A DNA stretch of 64,000 bases, from NCBI RefSeq assembly GCF_004564375.1, contig NZ_CP038267.1, forward strand, positions 2,668,501-2,732,500. The letters run 5' to 3'. Source of the stretch: Nocardioides euryhalodurans (GTDB lineage Bacteria > Actinomycetota > Actinomycetes > Propionibacteriales > Nocardioidaceae). The first letter of the stretch is position 1. Each line of letters opens with the position of its first letter. The notes under the pieces are model-generated. The model was not told where the DNA came from. It saw only the letters and a program-made list of their open reading frames with translations, and searched no databases. A program made the translations under genes and the position numbers. Below, piece after piece: positions 23,674-32,504 of this stretch.

Positions 23674-24956
23674 ACACGCTCCAGGACCTCCGCGCCACGC
23701 TCGACGCCCACGCCGGCGCCGTCCACGACGACCCCGTCTCCGCCCGGGTCGCCGCCGTCCGCGGCCGCGCCCGGCGCGTACGCCGGCAGCGGGCCGGCGC
23801 GGTCGTCGCCGGTGCCGTCGCGGTGGTCGTCGGCATCGTCTCTGTCCCGATGCTCGTCGACACGACGCCGCCCGTGCCGGCCGAGCGGCTGCTCGCCGGG
23901 CACGTCGCGCCGGCCGAGCTCACCTCGCTGGGCTACACCTACCAGTTCGTGGAGGGTGTCGAGAGTGGCGACGGGAATCGGGCCTCGCTCCGGCTGCTGC
24001 GTGCCGACGGCCCCCGGCTGATCACCTGGGCCTCCGACGCGGAGCAGGTGCTCGTCGACACGCCCTACGACCGGACCAGGTCGGACCGGACCGAGTTCGA
24101 CGACTTCGCGATCGTCGACGGGGCGGAGAGCGGGCGCTGGTCGGTCCGCGCCCGTGGCGAGGACGTGGGGCTCGCCGTCTACGAGCTGACCGACGACCTG
24201 CCGCCCGGTGCGGAGCAGGACGGGGTGTTCTTCCGGGAGCAGGTCGACAGCGAACAGCTCGTCGAGGCGGCCTTCAGCGAGGTCGGCGACACCGAGCTGA
24301 TCTTCCGCACCACCCTGCCGGAGGGGGACCTGCGCCTGGCCGACTTCTGCTCGGGGGTGCCCGAGGACCTCTGGATCAACCTGTCGATCAACGGTGACGG
24401 GGGGAGCGCGAGCTCTGGCTGCGACGAGGCTCGCTTCGACGCCGCCGTCGGGTCAGCCACGTTCCTCGACGAGGGTGACGCCGGGGCACCCGGCGAGACG
24501 GTGGACGTCCGGGTCTGGCTGACGCGGCGCAGCCTGGGTGACGAGGCTGTCGACGAGGCCCCCGGAGCCCGACTGGCCCTGGGGCTCTACGCCCGGGGCG
24601 AGCCCGCTGCCCAGGTGGCCGGGTGGGACATGCAGCCCGTCGTGGAGCACGAGGGACACCGGTGGCAGTTCGTGGAGACGGCCACGTCCTCCTCGGGGGA
24701 GGACCGGCTCGCCTACCGCAACGAGGGTGGCGGGAACCTGCTGGTCGTCGGCTCCTTCAGCAGGATCGGGCGCGGCAGCCTCGAGCTCGTCACGCCGGAC
24801 GGCGGTTTCGAGCGGACCTCGGGCGGGCTCGGGGGGTCCGACATCCGGGAGCTGCTGCAGCCCGGGGACACGGTCACGATGCGGGTGCGCACCCGGGGCG
24901 CTCCCGTCCCATCCGGCGCCGAGTTCGGACTCGCGGTCTACGAGCGGCTCGACTGA
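23670..24956 (+). CDS. Unrecognised single-pass membrane protein downstream of a SigE-family sigma factor
   Basis: A 428-residue protein. The first ~30 residues are cytoplasmic and end in a strongly basic patch (RGRARRVRRQR). A single membrane segment follows (AGAVVAGAVAVVVGIVSVPML, residues ~33-53), then a large, acidic extracytoplasmic part. The latter contains two similar-looking halves (RWSVRARGEDVGLAVYEL near 155-172; MRVRTRGAPVPSGAEFGLAVYERL at the end), suggesting duplicated beta domains. No family is recognised. The four-base overlap with the sigma gene and the short N-terminal cytoplasmic tail suggest an anti-sigma or sensor role, but there is no zinc motif. Confidence 0.8.
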   Translation: MNTLQDLRATLDAHAGAVHDDPVSARVAAVRGRARRVRRQRAGAVVAGAVAVVVGIVSVPMLVDTTPPVPAERLLAGHVAPAELTSLGYTYQFVEGVESGDGNRASLRLLRADGPRLITWASDAEQVLVDTPYDRTRSDRTEFDDFAIVDGAESGRWSVRARGEDVGLAVYELTDDLPPGAEQDGVFFREQVDSEQLVEAAFSEVGDTELIFRTTLPEGDLRLADFCSGVPEDLWINLSINGDGGSASSGCDEARFDAAVGSATFLDEGDAGAPGETVDVRVWLTRRSLGDEAVDEAPGARLALGLYARGEPAAQVAGWDMQPVVEHEGHRWQFVETATSSSGEDRLAYRNEGGGNLLVVGSFSRIGRGSLELVTPDGGFERTSGGLGGSDIRELLQPGDTVTMRVRTRGAPVPSGAEFGLAVYERLD

Positions 24957-25042
24957 ATCGGGGAATGCTGCGGACCGTGTCCGGACCACCTTGTAGGCTT
25001 GTCGACTTGCCGGATCAGGCCCACGGGGACAGGGACAAGCAC

Positions 25043-27211
25043 GTGACCGATGACCTCGCCCAGCGCGAGATCGCAGATGAGCAGGAGTTCGTGGACCGCG
25101 TCCACGTCCAGCTGCGCCACTCCGCCGAGGCCGCCCAGGCCCTGGCCCGCGAGGGCCACGGCCGCGGGCGGCTCGGCCACGAGGGCGGGCTGGTCGAGCG
25201 GGACGCCATGGTCTTCCAGGCTGCGCGCAGGATCGCCCAGCTCGACGCCGCCCACGAGGGGCTGGTCTTCGGCCGGCTCGACCTGCGCCCCGAGCGCGAC
25301 CCCGAGCCGCGCTACATCGGCAGGATCGGGCTGCGCGACGAGCAGCGCGACTCGCTGCTGATCGACTGGCGTGCCCCGGCTGCCGCCGTCTTCTACCAGG
25401 CGACCGCGGCCACCCCGCAGGACGTCGTACGCCGTCGGGTGCTGCGCTGCAGCGGCCCCACCGTGCTCGGGGTCGAGGACGAGCTGCTCGACGACAGCGT
25501 CGAGACCGACCTGCCGATCGTCGGCGAGGGCGCGCTCATGGCGCAGCTCTCCCGCGCCCGCGACCGGTCGATGCACTCCATCGTCGCCACCATCCAGGCC
25601 GAGCAGGACAAGGCGATCCGCGCGCCGGGCAAGGGCGTGGTCTCGATCTCCGGCGGTCCGGGGACGGGCAAGACCGTGGTCGCGCTGCACCGCGCTGCGT
25701 TCCTCCTCTACAACGACCGGCGCCGCTACGAGAGCGGCGGCGTGCTCGTCGTCGGCCCGAGCGGGGTCTTCATGCGCTACATCGAGCGGGTGCTGCCCTC
25801 GCTCGGCGAGACCGCCGTCGCGCTGCGCTCGCTCGGCGAGGTCGTGGACGGCCTCCGGGCCACCCGCCACGACGACCCGGCGGTCGCCGACCTGAAGGGG
25901 TCGGCCCGGATGGCCGAGCTGATGCGCCGCGTCGCCCGCCAGCAGGCGCCCGGCACCCCGCAGGAGTTCCGCGTGTTCTGGCGCGACGACGTGATCCACC
26001 TCGACCGGGCCGTGCTCGGCCGGCTGCGCCGCCAGCTGATGTCCCACGGCCAGCGCAACCGCCAGCTCCCCCGCGTCGCCAGCACCCTCCTCGACGCGAT
26101 GTGGCGCCAGGTCCGCGGCGAGCGCGGTCGTGAGCGGGGCCGCGAGGCGTTCGAGGACGAGATGCTCTCCCGCCAGGACTTCGTCGACTTCGCCGTCCAG
26201 TGGTGGCCGCCACTGGCGGCGACCGACGTGTTCGGCTGGCTGCGCGAGCCCGAGATGCTCAGCCGGGTCGCGGAGGGCGTGCTCACGCCCGAGGAGCAGC
26301 GGATCCTCAGCAAGGCGTGGAGCGGCGACGGGTCGCTGGCGGTCGAGGACGTGCCGCTCGTCGACGAGCTGCGCTACGCGCTCGGCGACATCCCCGCCCG
26401 CCACGAGGACCACCACGAGCTCGACGACCACGTGGGTGCCGACCTCCAGGAGCTGACCACCGCCTCCGACCGCGAGTACGCCCCCCGGGGCCGCTCGTGG
26501 TCGCCGCCGAGCCACCGGATCGAGGACGACGGCTACGCCCACGTCCTCGTCGACGAGGCCCAGGACCTCACCCCGATGCAGTGGCGGATGGTGGGCCGTC
26601 GCGGACGAGCCGCGACCTGGACGATCGTCGGTGACCCCGCCCAGTCGTCCTGGCCGGTCCCGGCCGAGGCGGCCGAGGCCCGCGCCGCCGTGCTCGAGGG
26701 CAAGCAGCAGCACGACTTCCACCTGTCGACCAACTACCGCAACTCCTCGGAGATCTACGCCCACGCCGCCGCCTACGCAGAGCGGGTCGGCCTCGACGCC
26801 GACCTGCCGACCGCGGTGCGGTCGACCGGCGTCGAGCCCCGCGTCGTCACCGACGTGACCGACCTCGAGCAGGCCACCCGCGAGGCGGTCTCGGCGATCG
26901 CGGAGGAGGTGGCCGGCACCGTCGGCATCGTCGTGCCGGTCGCCCGGCGCTCCGACGTCAACGCCTGGCTGGCCTCCTGGCCCGAGCACGCCGAGGACGC
27001 CGCCGGCGCTCGTGCCGCCGTCGACTCCTCGGTCTCGCCCTCGGGCGAGGACCGGATCGTCGTGCTCACCGGCCTCGACACCAAGGGTCTGGAGTTCGAC
27101 GGGATCGTGGTGGTGCGCCCGCAGGAGATCGAGGACGAGTCCGCCACGGGACGGGCGACCCTCTACGTCGTGCTCACCCGGGCGACGCAGCTGTTGACGA
27201 CGGTGGGCTGA
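25043..27211 (+). CDS. HelD-like RNA-polymerase-associated UvrD/Rep-type ATPase
   Basis: A 722-residue SF1 ATPase. The N-terminal ~70 residues form a charged coiled coil (EIADEQEFVDRVHVQLRHSAEAA...), typical of the HelD arm inserted in the RNA polymerase secondary channel. Walker A is GGPGTGKT (204-211), followed by VVALHRAAFLLYNDRRRYESGG. Walker B/motif II is VLVDEAQDLTPMQWR, and the C-terminal motor ends in GLDTKGLEFDGIVVVRP. HelD removes stalled RNA polymerase from DNA; the related HelR gives rifampicin tolerance. Start GTG 25043 was chosen from the family N-terminus. A TAGGCT -10-like box lies at 24996. The 3' end overlaps the EamA gene tail by 38 bp. Confidence 0.88.
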   Translation: MTDDLAQREIADEQEFVDRVHVQLRHSAEAAQALAREGHGRGRLGHEGGLVERDAMVFQAARRIAQLDAAHEGLVFGRLDLRPERDPEPRYIGRIGLRDEQRDSLLIDWRAPAAAVFYQATAATPQDVVRRRVLRCSGPTVLGVEDELLDDSVETDLPIVGEGALMAQLSRARDRSMHSIVATIQAEQDKAIRAPGKGVVSISGGPGTGKTVVALHRAAFLLYNDRRRYESGGVLVVGPSGVFMRYIERVLPSLGETAVALRSLGEVVDGLRATRHDDPAVADLKGSARMAELMRRVARQQAPGTPQEFRVFWRDDVIHLDRAVLGRLRRQLMSHGQRNRQLPRVASTLLDAMWRQVRGERGRERGREAFEDEMLSRQDFVDFAVQWWPPLAATDVFGWLREPEMLSRVAEGVLTPEEQRILSKAWSGDGSLAVEDVPLVDELRYALGDIPARHEDHHELDDHVGADLQELTTASDREYAPRGRSWSPPSHRIEDDGYAHVLVDEAQDLTPMQWRMVGRRGRAATWTIVGDPAQSSWPVPAEAAEARAAVLEGKQQHDFHLSTNYRNSSEIYAHAAAYAERVGLDADLPTAVRSTGVEPRVVTDVTDLEQATREAVSAIAEEVAGTVGIVVPVARRSDVNAWLASWPEHAEDAAGARAAVDSSVSPSGEDRIVVLTGLDTKGLEFDGIVVVRPQEIEDESATGRATLYVVLTRATQLLTTVG

Positions 27212-28130
27212 CGACCGGCCCGGCCGCCGCGGCGGGCCGCCCGAGCCCCGCCACGCCGGCGAGGACCAGCACCACCCCGAGCGCCCCGACGACGCCGATC
27301 GGCTCCTGCAGCACGACCGCCGCTGCCAGCGTCGCCGTCACCGGCTCCACGAGGGTGGCCGTCACCGCGGTGCTCGCGGGGGTCACGCGCAGCGCCGAGT
27401 AGAGCAGCACGTACGCGACCACCAGCGTGAACACCCCGAGGTACACCAGCCACGCCCACACCGCCGGGTCGCGGCTGGTCACGGACCCGTCGACCAGGAG
27501 CAGGGTCGGCGTCACCACGACCACCCCGACCATCGCCATCCCGCCGGTGAGCACCAGGGGTGAGGCGCTGCGGCTGATCCGGCCCCCGGCCAGGGTGGTG
27601 GTGAGGGCGAAGGTCGTCGCGGAGGCCGCCGCCAACACCACCCCGGCGACGGGACGGGGGCCGGTGCCGGCCGCGCCGGCCACGACGCTCACCAGCACCA
27701 GCCCGGTCAGCGCGGTGACGAGGACCGCTGCGCGGGCCGGGGTCGGGGGCCGACGGGACCGCACGGCGTCGGTGACCGTGAGCAGCACCGGGGCGAGCCC
27801 GATGCCCACCACCGTCGCGACGGCGACGCCCGCCATCGGGACCGCGAGGAAGAAGAAGGCCTGGATCCCGGCGGTCCCGGTCCCCACCGCCAGCAGCCGC
27901 CACGGGTGACGACGTCCCAGCGCGACCAGCTCGTGTCCGCGGCGCAGCGCCGCGAGCACCAGCAGCACGACGACCGCGCCGATCAGGGCCCGCCAGAAGA
28001 TGACCGCCAGCGGGGAGATCGGGTCGTGCTCGCGCAGCAGCTGCATCGCCAGCCCGCCGGTGCCCCACAGGACGCCGGCGCACACGACCTCGACCAGGCC
28101 GCGCCGCTGGGCCTGGTGGGAGTGGTGCAC
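27174..28130 (-). CDS. EamA/DMT-family exporter
   Basis: A 318-residue protein with ten predicted hydrophobic segments in two EamA repeats (the first around GVLWGTGGLAMQLL, the second around GVVLAAASATTFALTTTLAGG). It ends at LQEPIGVVGALGVVLVLAGV, the typical closing block. The start is GTG 28130, because the longer frame would run through the 40-nt palindrome at 28162. The family exports amino acids and other metabolites. It diverges from the chorismate-using PhzE-like gene at 28229, so export of an aromatic product is an attractive but unproven idea. Its tail overlaps the HelD-like gene by 38 bp. Confidence 0.85.
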   Translation of the reverse strand: MHHSHQAQRRGLVEVVCAGVLWGTGGLAMQLLREHDPISPLAVIFWRALIGAVVVLLVLAALRRGHELVALGRRHPWRLLAVGTGTAGIQAFFFLAVPMAGVAVATVVGIGLAPVLLTVTDAVRSRRPPTPARAAVLVTALTGLVLVSVVAGAAGTGPRPVAGVVLAAASATTFALTTTLAGGRISRSASPLVLTGGMAMVGVVVVTPTLLLVDGSVTSRDPAVWAWLVYLGVFTLVVAYVLLYSALRVTPASTAVTATLVEPVTATLAAAVVLQEPIGVVGALGVVLVLAGVAGLGRPAAAAGPVVSPPSSTAASPG

Positions 28131-28161
28131 GCTCCGGAGTGTGCCAGCGCCGAGCCGCCGC

Positions 28162-28201
28162 GTGTGCCTGAGACCGGCGCCGGTGCCGGTCTCGGGCACA
28201 C
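28162..28201. repeat. 40-nt dispersed palindrome, copy 3 (intergenic)
   Basis: The arms GTGTGCCTGAGACCGGCGCC and GGTGCCGGTCTCGGGCACAC pair at 18 of 20 positions, with the shared flanks CCGC before and GCCGCG after. It lies in the 98-bp divergent region between the EamA and PhzE-like genes, where it cannot be a terminator of either gene; it may influence their promoters. Confidence 0.85.
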
Positions 28202-28228
28202 GCCGCGTCGATCCGTAGGCTGCACCCC

Positions 28229-30127
28229 ATGCCGAACACCACGTCCGCCCGGGAAGCCATCGCGGCCCTGCGGGAGCACGAGGCGTGGGCGATCATCCGG
28301 CGCTCGACGCGGGCGGGTGACCGCGACACGGTCGGTCTGGTCGGCGGTCGCCGGACCGTGGTCGAGTCGCTGCTCGACGTACCCCTCGAGACGGGGGTGC
28401 CCGAGGCCGGCCACATCGCCGACCGGCTGCTCGCGGTCCCGTTCCGCCAGGTCCGCGAGCGCGGCTTCGAGGCCCACGACGACGGCACCCCCCTCGTGGT
28501 CGTGGAGGTCGACTCCGAGAAGGAGTTCTCGGTCGCGGAGGTGGTGGCCGCGATCGACGAGGTCGACGTCGTGCTGGCCGACGCGGGCGGCTTCGAGACC
28601 GACGACGAGGAGTACGGCCGCACGGTCGCGCGGATCATCGAGGACGAGATCGGGCAGGGCGAGGGTGCCAACCTGGTCGTCGGGCGCCACTACCGCGCCA
28701 CGGTGGCCGACTGGGGGCCCGACCGCGCGCTGACGGTGTTCCGGCGGCTGCTCGAGCAGGAGCGGGGCGCGTACTGGACCTACGTCTTCTTCACCGGTGA
28801 CCGCTACCTGATCGGCGCCAGCCCGGAGCGTCACGTCTCCATCCACGACGGCGACGTGCGGATGAACCCGATCAGCGGCACCTTCCGGATCCCCCGGGAG
28901 GGCGACGTGCGCGGGCCGCTCCTCGACTTCCTCCACGACCAGAAGGAGATCTACGAGCTCTTCATGGTCGTCGACGAGGAGCTGAAGATGATGTGCGACA
29001 TCTGCAGCGAGGGCGGGCAGGTGCTGGGACCGTTCCTCAAGCCGATGAGCCGCCTGGTCCACACCGAGTACCTCCTCGCCGGCCGGACGACCCGTGACCC
29101 GCGCGAGGTGCTGCGCGACACGATGTACGCCGCCACGGTCACCGGCTCGCCCGTCGAGAACGCCTGCCGGTTGATCAAGCAGTACGAGTCGACCGGCCGC
29201 GGCTACTACGGAGCGGCCCTGGCGCTGCTCGGACGCGACCCCGAGGGGGGCCGGATGGTGGACTCCCCGATCGTGATCCGGACCGCCGACGTCGACCTCG
29301 ACGGCCGGCTCACGGTGACGGCCGGCGCGACGCTGGTGCGCGACTCCGACGCGGCGTACGAGGTGGCCGAGACCCACGCGAAGGCGGGCGGGATCCTCAG
29401 CGCGTTCGGCCTGGTGCCGCCCGCGCCGGTCCCGTCGGTCGACCTCGCCGAGCTGGTCAGCGACGAGGACGTGCTGCTGGCGCTGAACGCCCGCAACCGG
29501 CGGCTCAGCAGCTTCTGGCTGACCGACCAGGCGGGCTCCCCGCCCGACCCGTCGCTGCGCGGGCGACACGTCGTGGTGCTCGACGGCGAGGACGACTTCG
29601 TCAACATGCTGCGCCACGTGCTCGGTGTGCTGGGCATGACCACGGAGGTGGTGCGCCACGAGGCGTACGAGCCCGGACGGCTCGACGAGGCCGACCTGGT
29701 CGTCGTCGGCCCGGGCCCGGGCGACCCGCGCGACGGGGACGACCCCAAGATGGCCACGCTGCGGTCGGCGGTCGACCGGCTGCTCGAGCGGGAGCAGCCG
29801 TTCCTCGCGGTCTGCCTCGGCCACCAGGCGCTCTGCCACCGGCTCGGGCTCGAGCTCGGCTACAAGGACATCGTCTTCCAGGGCACGCAGTCGCCGGTGG
29901 GGATCGGTGGGCGGACCGAGCGGGTCGGCTTCTACAACACCTTCGTCGCCCGCGTCTCCGGCCCGCTCCCCGACGGGGTGGAGGTCGAGGCCGACGAGGC
30001 GACCGGTGACGTCCACCTGGTGCGCGGCCCCCACTACCGGGGCATCCAGTTCCACGCCGAGTCGATCCTCACCGAGCGCGGCTACGACCTGATCCACGAC
30101 CTGGTCCGGGATCTCATCGGCCGCTGA
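28229..30127 (+). CDS. PhzE-like fused chorismate aminase (anthranilate/ADIC synthase) with glutamine amidotransferase domain
   Basis: A 632-residue fusion. Residues ~1-430 form a chorismate-binding domain (SPERHVSIHDGDVRMNPISGTFRIP; the PISGT core is as in PhzE/ADIC synthases rather than TrpE PIAGT or PabB PIKGT). Residues ~445-632 form a class I amidotransferase (VCLGHQALCHR with the nucleophile Cys, and IQFHAESIL with the His/Glu pair). It should convert chorismate plus glutamine to 2-amino-2-deoxyisochorismate or anthranilate. No other phenazine gene is near, so it probably feeds another aromatic product. A sulfatase gene and pabA/pabB follow on the same strand. Confidence 0.85.
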   Translation: MPNTTSAREAIAALREHEAWAIIRRSTRAGDRDTVGLVGGRRTVVESLLDVPLETGVPEAGHIADRLLAVPFRQVRERGFEAHDDGTPLVVVEVDSEKEFSVAEVVAAIDEVDVVLADAGGFETDDEEYGRTVARIIEDEIGQGEGANLVVGRHYRATVADWGPDRALTVFRRLLEQERGAYWTYVFFTGDRYLIGASPERHVSIHDGDVRMNPISGTFRIPREGDVRGPLLDFLHDQKEIYELFMVVDEELKMMCDICSEGGQVLGPFLKPMSRLVHTEYLLAGRTTRDPREVLRDTMYAATVTGSPVENACRLIKQYESTGRGYYGAALALLGRDPEGGRMVDSPIVIRTADVDLDGRLTVTAGATLVRDSDAAYEVAETHAKAGGILSAFGLVPPAPVPSVDLAELVSDEDVLLALNARNRRLSSFWLTDQAGSPPDPSLRGRHVVVLDGEDDFVNMLRHVLGVLGMTTEVVRHEAYEPGRLDEADLVVVGPGPGDPRDGDDPKMATLRSAVDRLLEREQPFLAVCLGHQALCHRLGLELGYKDIVFQGTQSPVGIGGRTERVGFYNTFVARVSGPLPDGVEVEADEATGDVHLVRGPHYRGIQFHAESILTERGYDLIHDLVRDLIGR

Positions 30128-30191
30128 GGCAACCTCCGGCCCCGGTGCCGCGTCTACTCCTGTGACAGGGGAGACACGGACCGGGGGAACG

Positions 30192-31910
30192 ATGCGGATC
30201 GTGGCGCGCGCCGCGGTGGCGGTGCTGGTGACGGCACTCGTCGCAGGGTGCGGTGCGCGCCGCGAGCCCGTCGAGGCGGATCCACAGCCGCGGACCCCGG
30301 TCGTCGACGGCCACCGGCTCCAGCCGCGCGCCACCAGTGCTCCGGCCGCGCCCGCCGGGCCTGCCAGCGTGGTGCTCGTGCTCGTCGACGACCTCTCGAC
30401 CGAGCTGCTGCAGACCATGGACGAGGCCGGCGAGATGGCGCGCGCCGGCGCCTCGTACGAGAACTCCTTCGTCGTCGACTCGCTGTGCTGCGTCTCGCGC
30501 TCCAGCCTGCTCACGGGCCAGTACCCCCACCAGACGGGGGTGCTCACCAACACCGCCAACACCCCCAACGCGTTCGGTCCGCTCGGGGGCTGGGAGGCCT
30601 TCGCCGCCTACGGCAACGCCTCCCGGAGCGTCAACCTCCAGCTCCGGGAGGCGGGCTGGACGACCGGCTTCGTCGGCAAGTTCCTCAACGAGTACGACTA
30701 CAGCCCCGGCGGCGAGCTGCCGCTCGTGCCGCCCGGCTGGTCGGACTGGCAGCCGGTCTTCGGCAACGCCTACGACGGCTGGGACTTCGACCTGCTGCAC
30801 GCCGACGCGGACGGGGTCCGTGTGGAGCACGTGGACGCTCCGCCGGCAGAGGCGAGCGACGCCGCCAAGGACGCCGCGTACGCCGGCACGGTGATCGCCG
30901 ACCGCGCGGTCGACTTCGTGCGCGAGCACCGCGACGACCGGGCGCCGTACTTCCTCACGGTCGCGCCGTACGGCACCCACTCGCGCGTCGGGCCGGACCC
31001 CTCCTATCCCGGCGACCCCGGCTTCCCGCCCGCCTTCGGCGACCGGCCCTCGGCCGGCCGGCCGGGCAACTGCGGGCCGGTCGCCTGCGCCTCGCTCGGC
31101 GTCGACGACCTGCCGGGCTTCGGCGACCCGCAGGCCGACAACGAGCCCCTCCGCTCCGACGGGACTCCCGCCGCACCCTGGCGTCCGCTCGGCATGACGC
31201 CCGACGAGGACAAGGCGGTCGCCGCCCTGCGCGCCCGGGCACAGATGGCCCAGTCGATCGACCGGATGGTCGCGCGGATCCGGGACGAGGTCGGTCCCGA
31301 CACCTACGTGGTGCTCACCTCCGACAACGGCTTCCACCTCGGCCAGCACGCCCTCGGCCAGGGCAAGGGCACGGCCTTCACCTCCGACGTGCAGGTGCCG
31401 TTGCTGGTCACCGGTCCCGGGGTCGCCCCGGGCGCCCGCAGCGAGGTCGTCTCCAACCTCGACCTGGCCGCCACCCTCGAGGACCTCGCCGGCCTGCCGC
31501 CGTCGCCGTGGCGGTCGGGCACCTCGCTGCTGCCGACCTTCGGTGACCCCAAGCTCGACCGGCGTCGCTTCGCCTTCGTCGAGCACACCTGGGCGCGCTC
31601 CCTCGGCACCGATCCGGACGCGATGTACGCCGGCGGCACCATGGACCTGATCCCGTCCTACCTCGCCGTCCGCAGCCGTACCGGCCTGCTGGTCCGCTAC
31701 GACCTCGACCCCACCTGGGAGGGGATCGACCACGCCTGGGAGTTCTACGACTACACCCGGGTCGGCTGGGAGCGGACCAACGGCTACGCCGACCCGGCCC
31801 ACCGGGCTCAGGTCAGGCTGCTCACCGACCGGCTCGCGCGCTTCGAGGCGTGCCAGCGCTTCACCCGCGACGAGGAGGTGCCGGACCACTGCCGGAGGCT
31901 GACCCGCTGA
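30192..31910 (+). CDS. Sulfatase-family lipoprotein
   Basis: A 572-residue protein. The start at ATG 30192 gives a signal peptide ending in a lipobox (LVAGC, Cys20), placing the enzyme on the outer face of the membrane. Metal-binding LVLVDDLSTEL, the active-site region C99-C-V-S-R103 followed by SSLLTGQYPHQTG, and the later LTSDNGFHLGQHALGQGKG block are all present. The formylglycine motif is normally CxPxR; here Pro is replaced by Val. Some distant actinobacterial relatives share this, so activity may need a permissive maturation enzyme. Natural substrates could be sulfated or phosphorylated glycans. It lies between two sets of chorismate-using genes without obvious functional link. Confidence 0.83.
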   Translation: MRIVARAAVAVLVTALVAGCGARREPVEADPQPRTPVVDGHRLQPRATSAPAAPAGPASVVLVLVDDLSTELLQTMDEAGEMARAGASYENSFVVDSLCCVSRSSLLTGQYPHQTGVLTNTANTPNAFGPLGGWEAFAAYGNASRSVNLQLREAGWTTGFVGKFLNEYDYSPGGELPLVPPGWSDWQPVFGNAYDGWDFDLLHADADGVRVEHVDAPPAEASDAAKDAAYAGTVIADRAVDFVREHRDDRAPYFLTVAPYGTHSRVGPDPSYPGDPGFPPAFGDRPSAGRPGNCGPVACASLGVDDLPGFGDPQADNEPLRSDGTPAAPWRPLGMTPDEDKAVAALRARAQMAQSIDRMVARIRDEVGPDTYVVLTSDNGFHLGQHALGQGKGTAFTSDVQVPLLVTGPGVAPGARSEVVSNLDLAATLEDLAGLPPSPWRSGTSLLPTFGDPKLDRRRFAFVEHTWARSLGTDPDAMYAGGTMDLIPSYLAVRSRTGLLVRYDLDPTWEGIDHAWEFYDYTRVGWERTNGYADPAHRAQVRLLTDRLARFEACQRFTRDEEVPDHCRRLTR

Positions 31911-31925
31911 CAGTAGGTTGAGCCG

Positions 31926-32504
31926 GTGTCGAGTCGGGGTGTGCCGGACGTCGTGGTCGTGGACCACCACGACTCCTACACGTGGAACCTCGTGCACCTG
32001 GTCGCCACCGTGACCGGCGAGCTGCCGGAGGTGGTCCAGCACGACGAGGTCGAGCCCGCCGAGGTGCTGCGCCACTCCCACGTGCTGCTCTCGCCCGGTC
32101 CCGGCCGGCCCGACGACCCGGCCGACTTCGCGGTGGGTCGGGAGGTGCTGCTGGCCGCGACCCGGCCGGTGCTGGGCGTCTGCCTGGGCATGCAGGGCCT
32201 GGTGACGACGTACGGCGGCACCGTCGGCCGTGACGTGCCCGCCCACGGGGAGGTGGCGCTGGTCGAGCACGACGGCCGCGGCGTGCTCACCGGGCTGCCC
32301 CAGGGCTTCCGGGCCGTGCGCTACCACTCGCTGGCCGCGGTCGAGGTCCCGGCCTGCCTCGAGGTGACCGCGCGGGCCGGCGACACCGTGATGGGCGTAC
32401 GCCACCGCGAGCTGCCGCTCGAGGGCGTGCAGTTCCACCCCGAGTCGATCCTCTCCGAGCACGGCGCGGCGATGGTGCGCAGCTTCCTGGCTGGTGTGCG
32501 GTGA
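31926..32504 (+). CDS. pabA: Aminodeoxychorismate synthase glutaminase subunit (PabA-type)
   Basis: A 192-residue class I glutamine amidotransferase. The oxyanion segment LLSPGPGRPDD, the nucleophile Cys86 in GVCLGMQ and the His-Glu pair in VQFHPESIL are all in place. It supplies ammonia to its partner for the folate precursor p-aminobenzoate; PabA/TrpG subunits can serve both aminodeoxychorismate and anthranilate synthases. The start is GTG, 15 bp after the sulfatase stop. The stop overlaps the GTG of pabB, so the two subunits are translated together. Confidence 0.88.
   Translation: MSSRGVPDVVVVDHHDSYTWNLVHLVATVTGELPEVVQHDEVEPAEVLRHSHVLLSPGPGRPDDPADFAVGREVLLAATRPVLGVCLGMQGLVTTYGGTVGRDVPAHGEVALVEHDGRGVLTGLPQGFRAVRYHSLAAVEVPACLEVTARAGDTVMGVRHRELPLEGVQFHPESILSEHGAAMVRSFLAGVR

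Noticed and set aside
28229..30127. A phenazine biosynthesis cluster
   Set aside because: Only a PhzE-like enzyme is present; no PhzA/B, PhzD, PhzF or PhzG homologue lies in the window.
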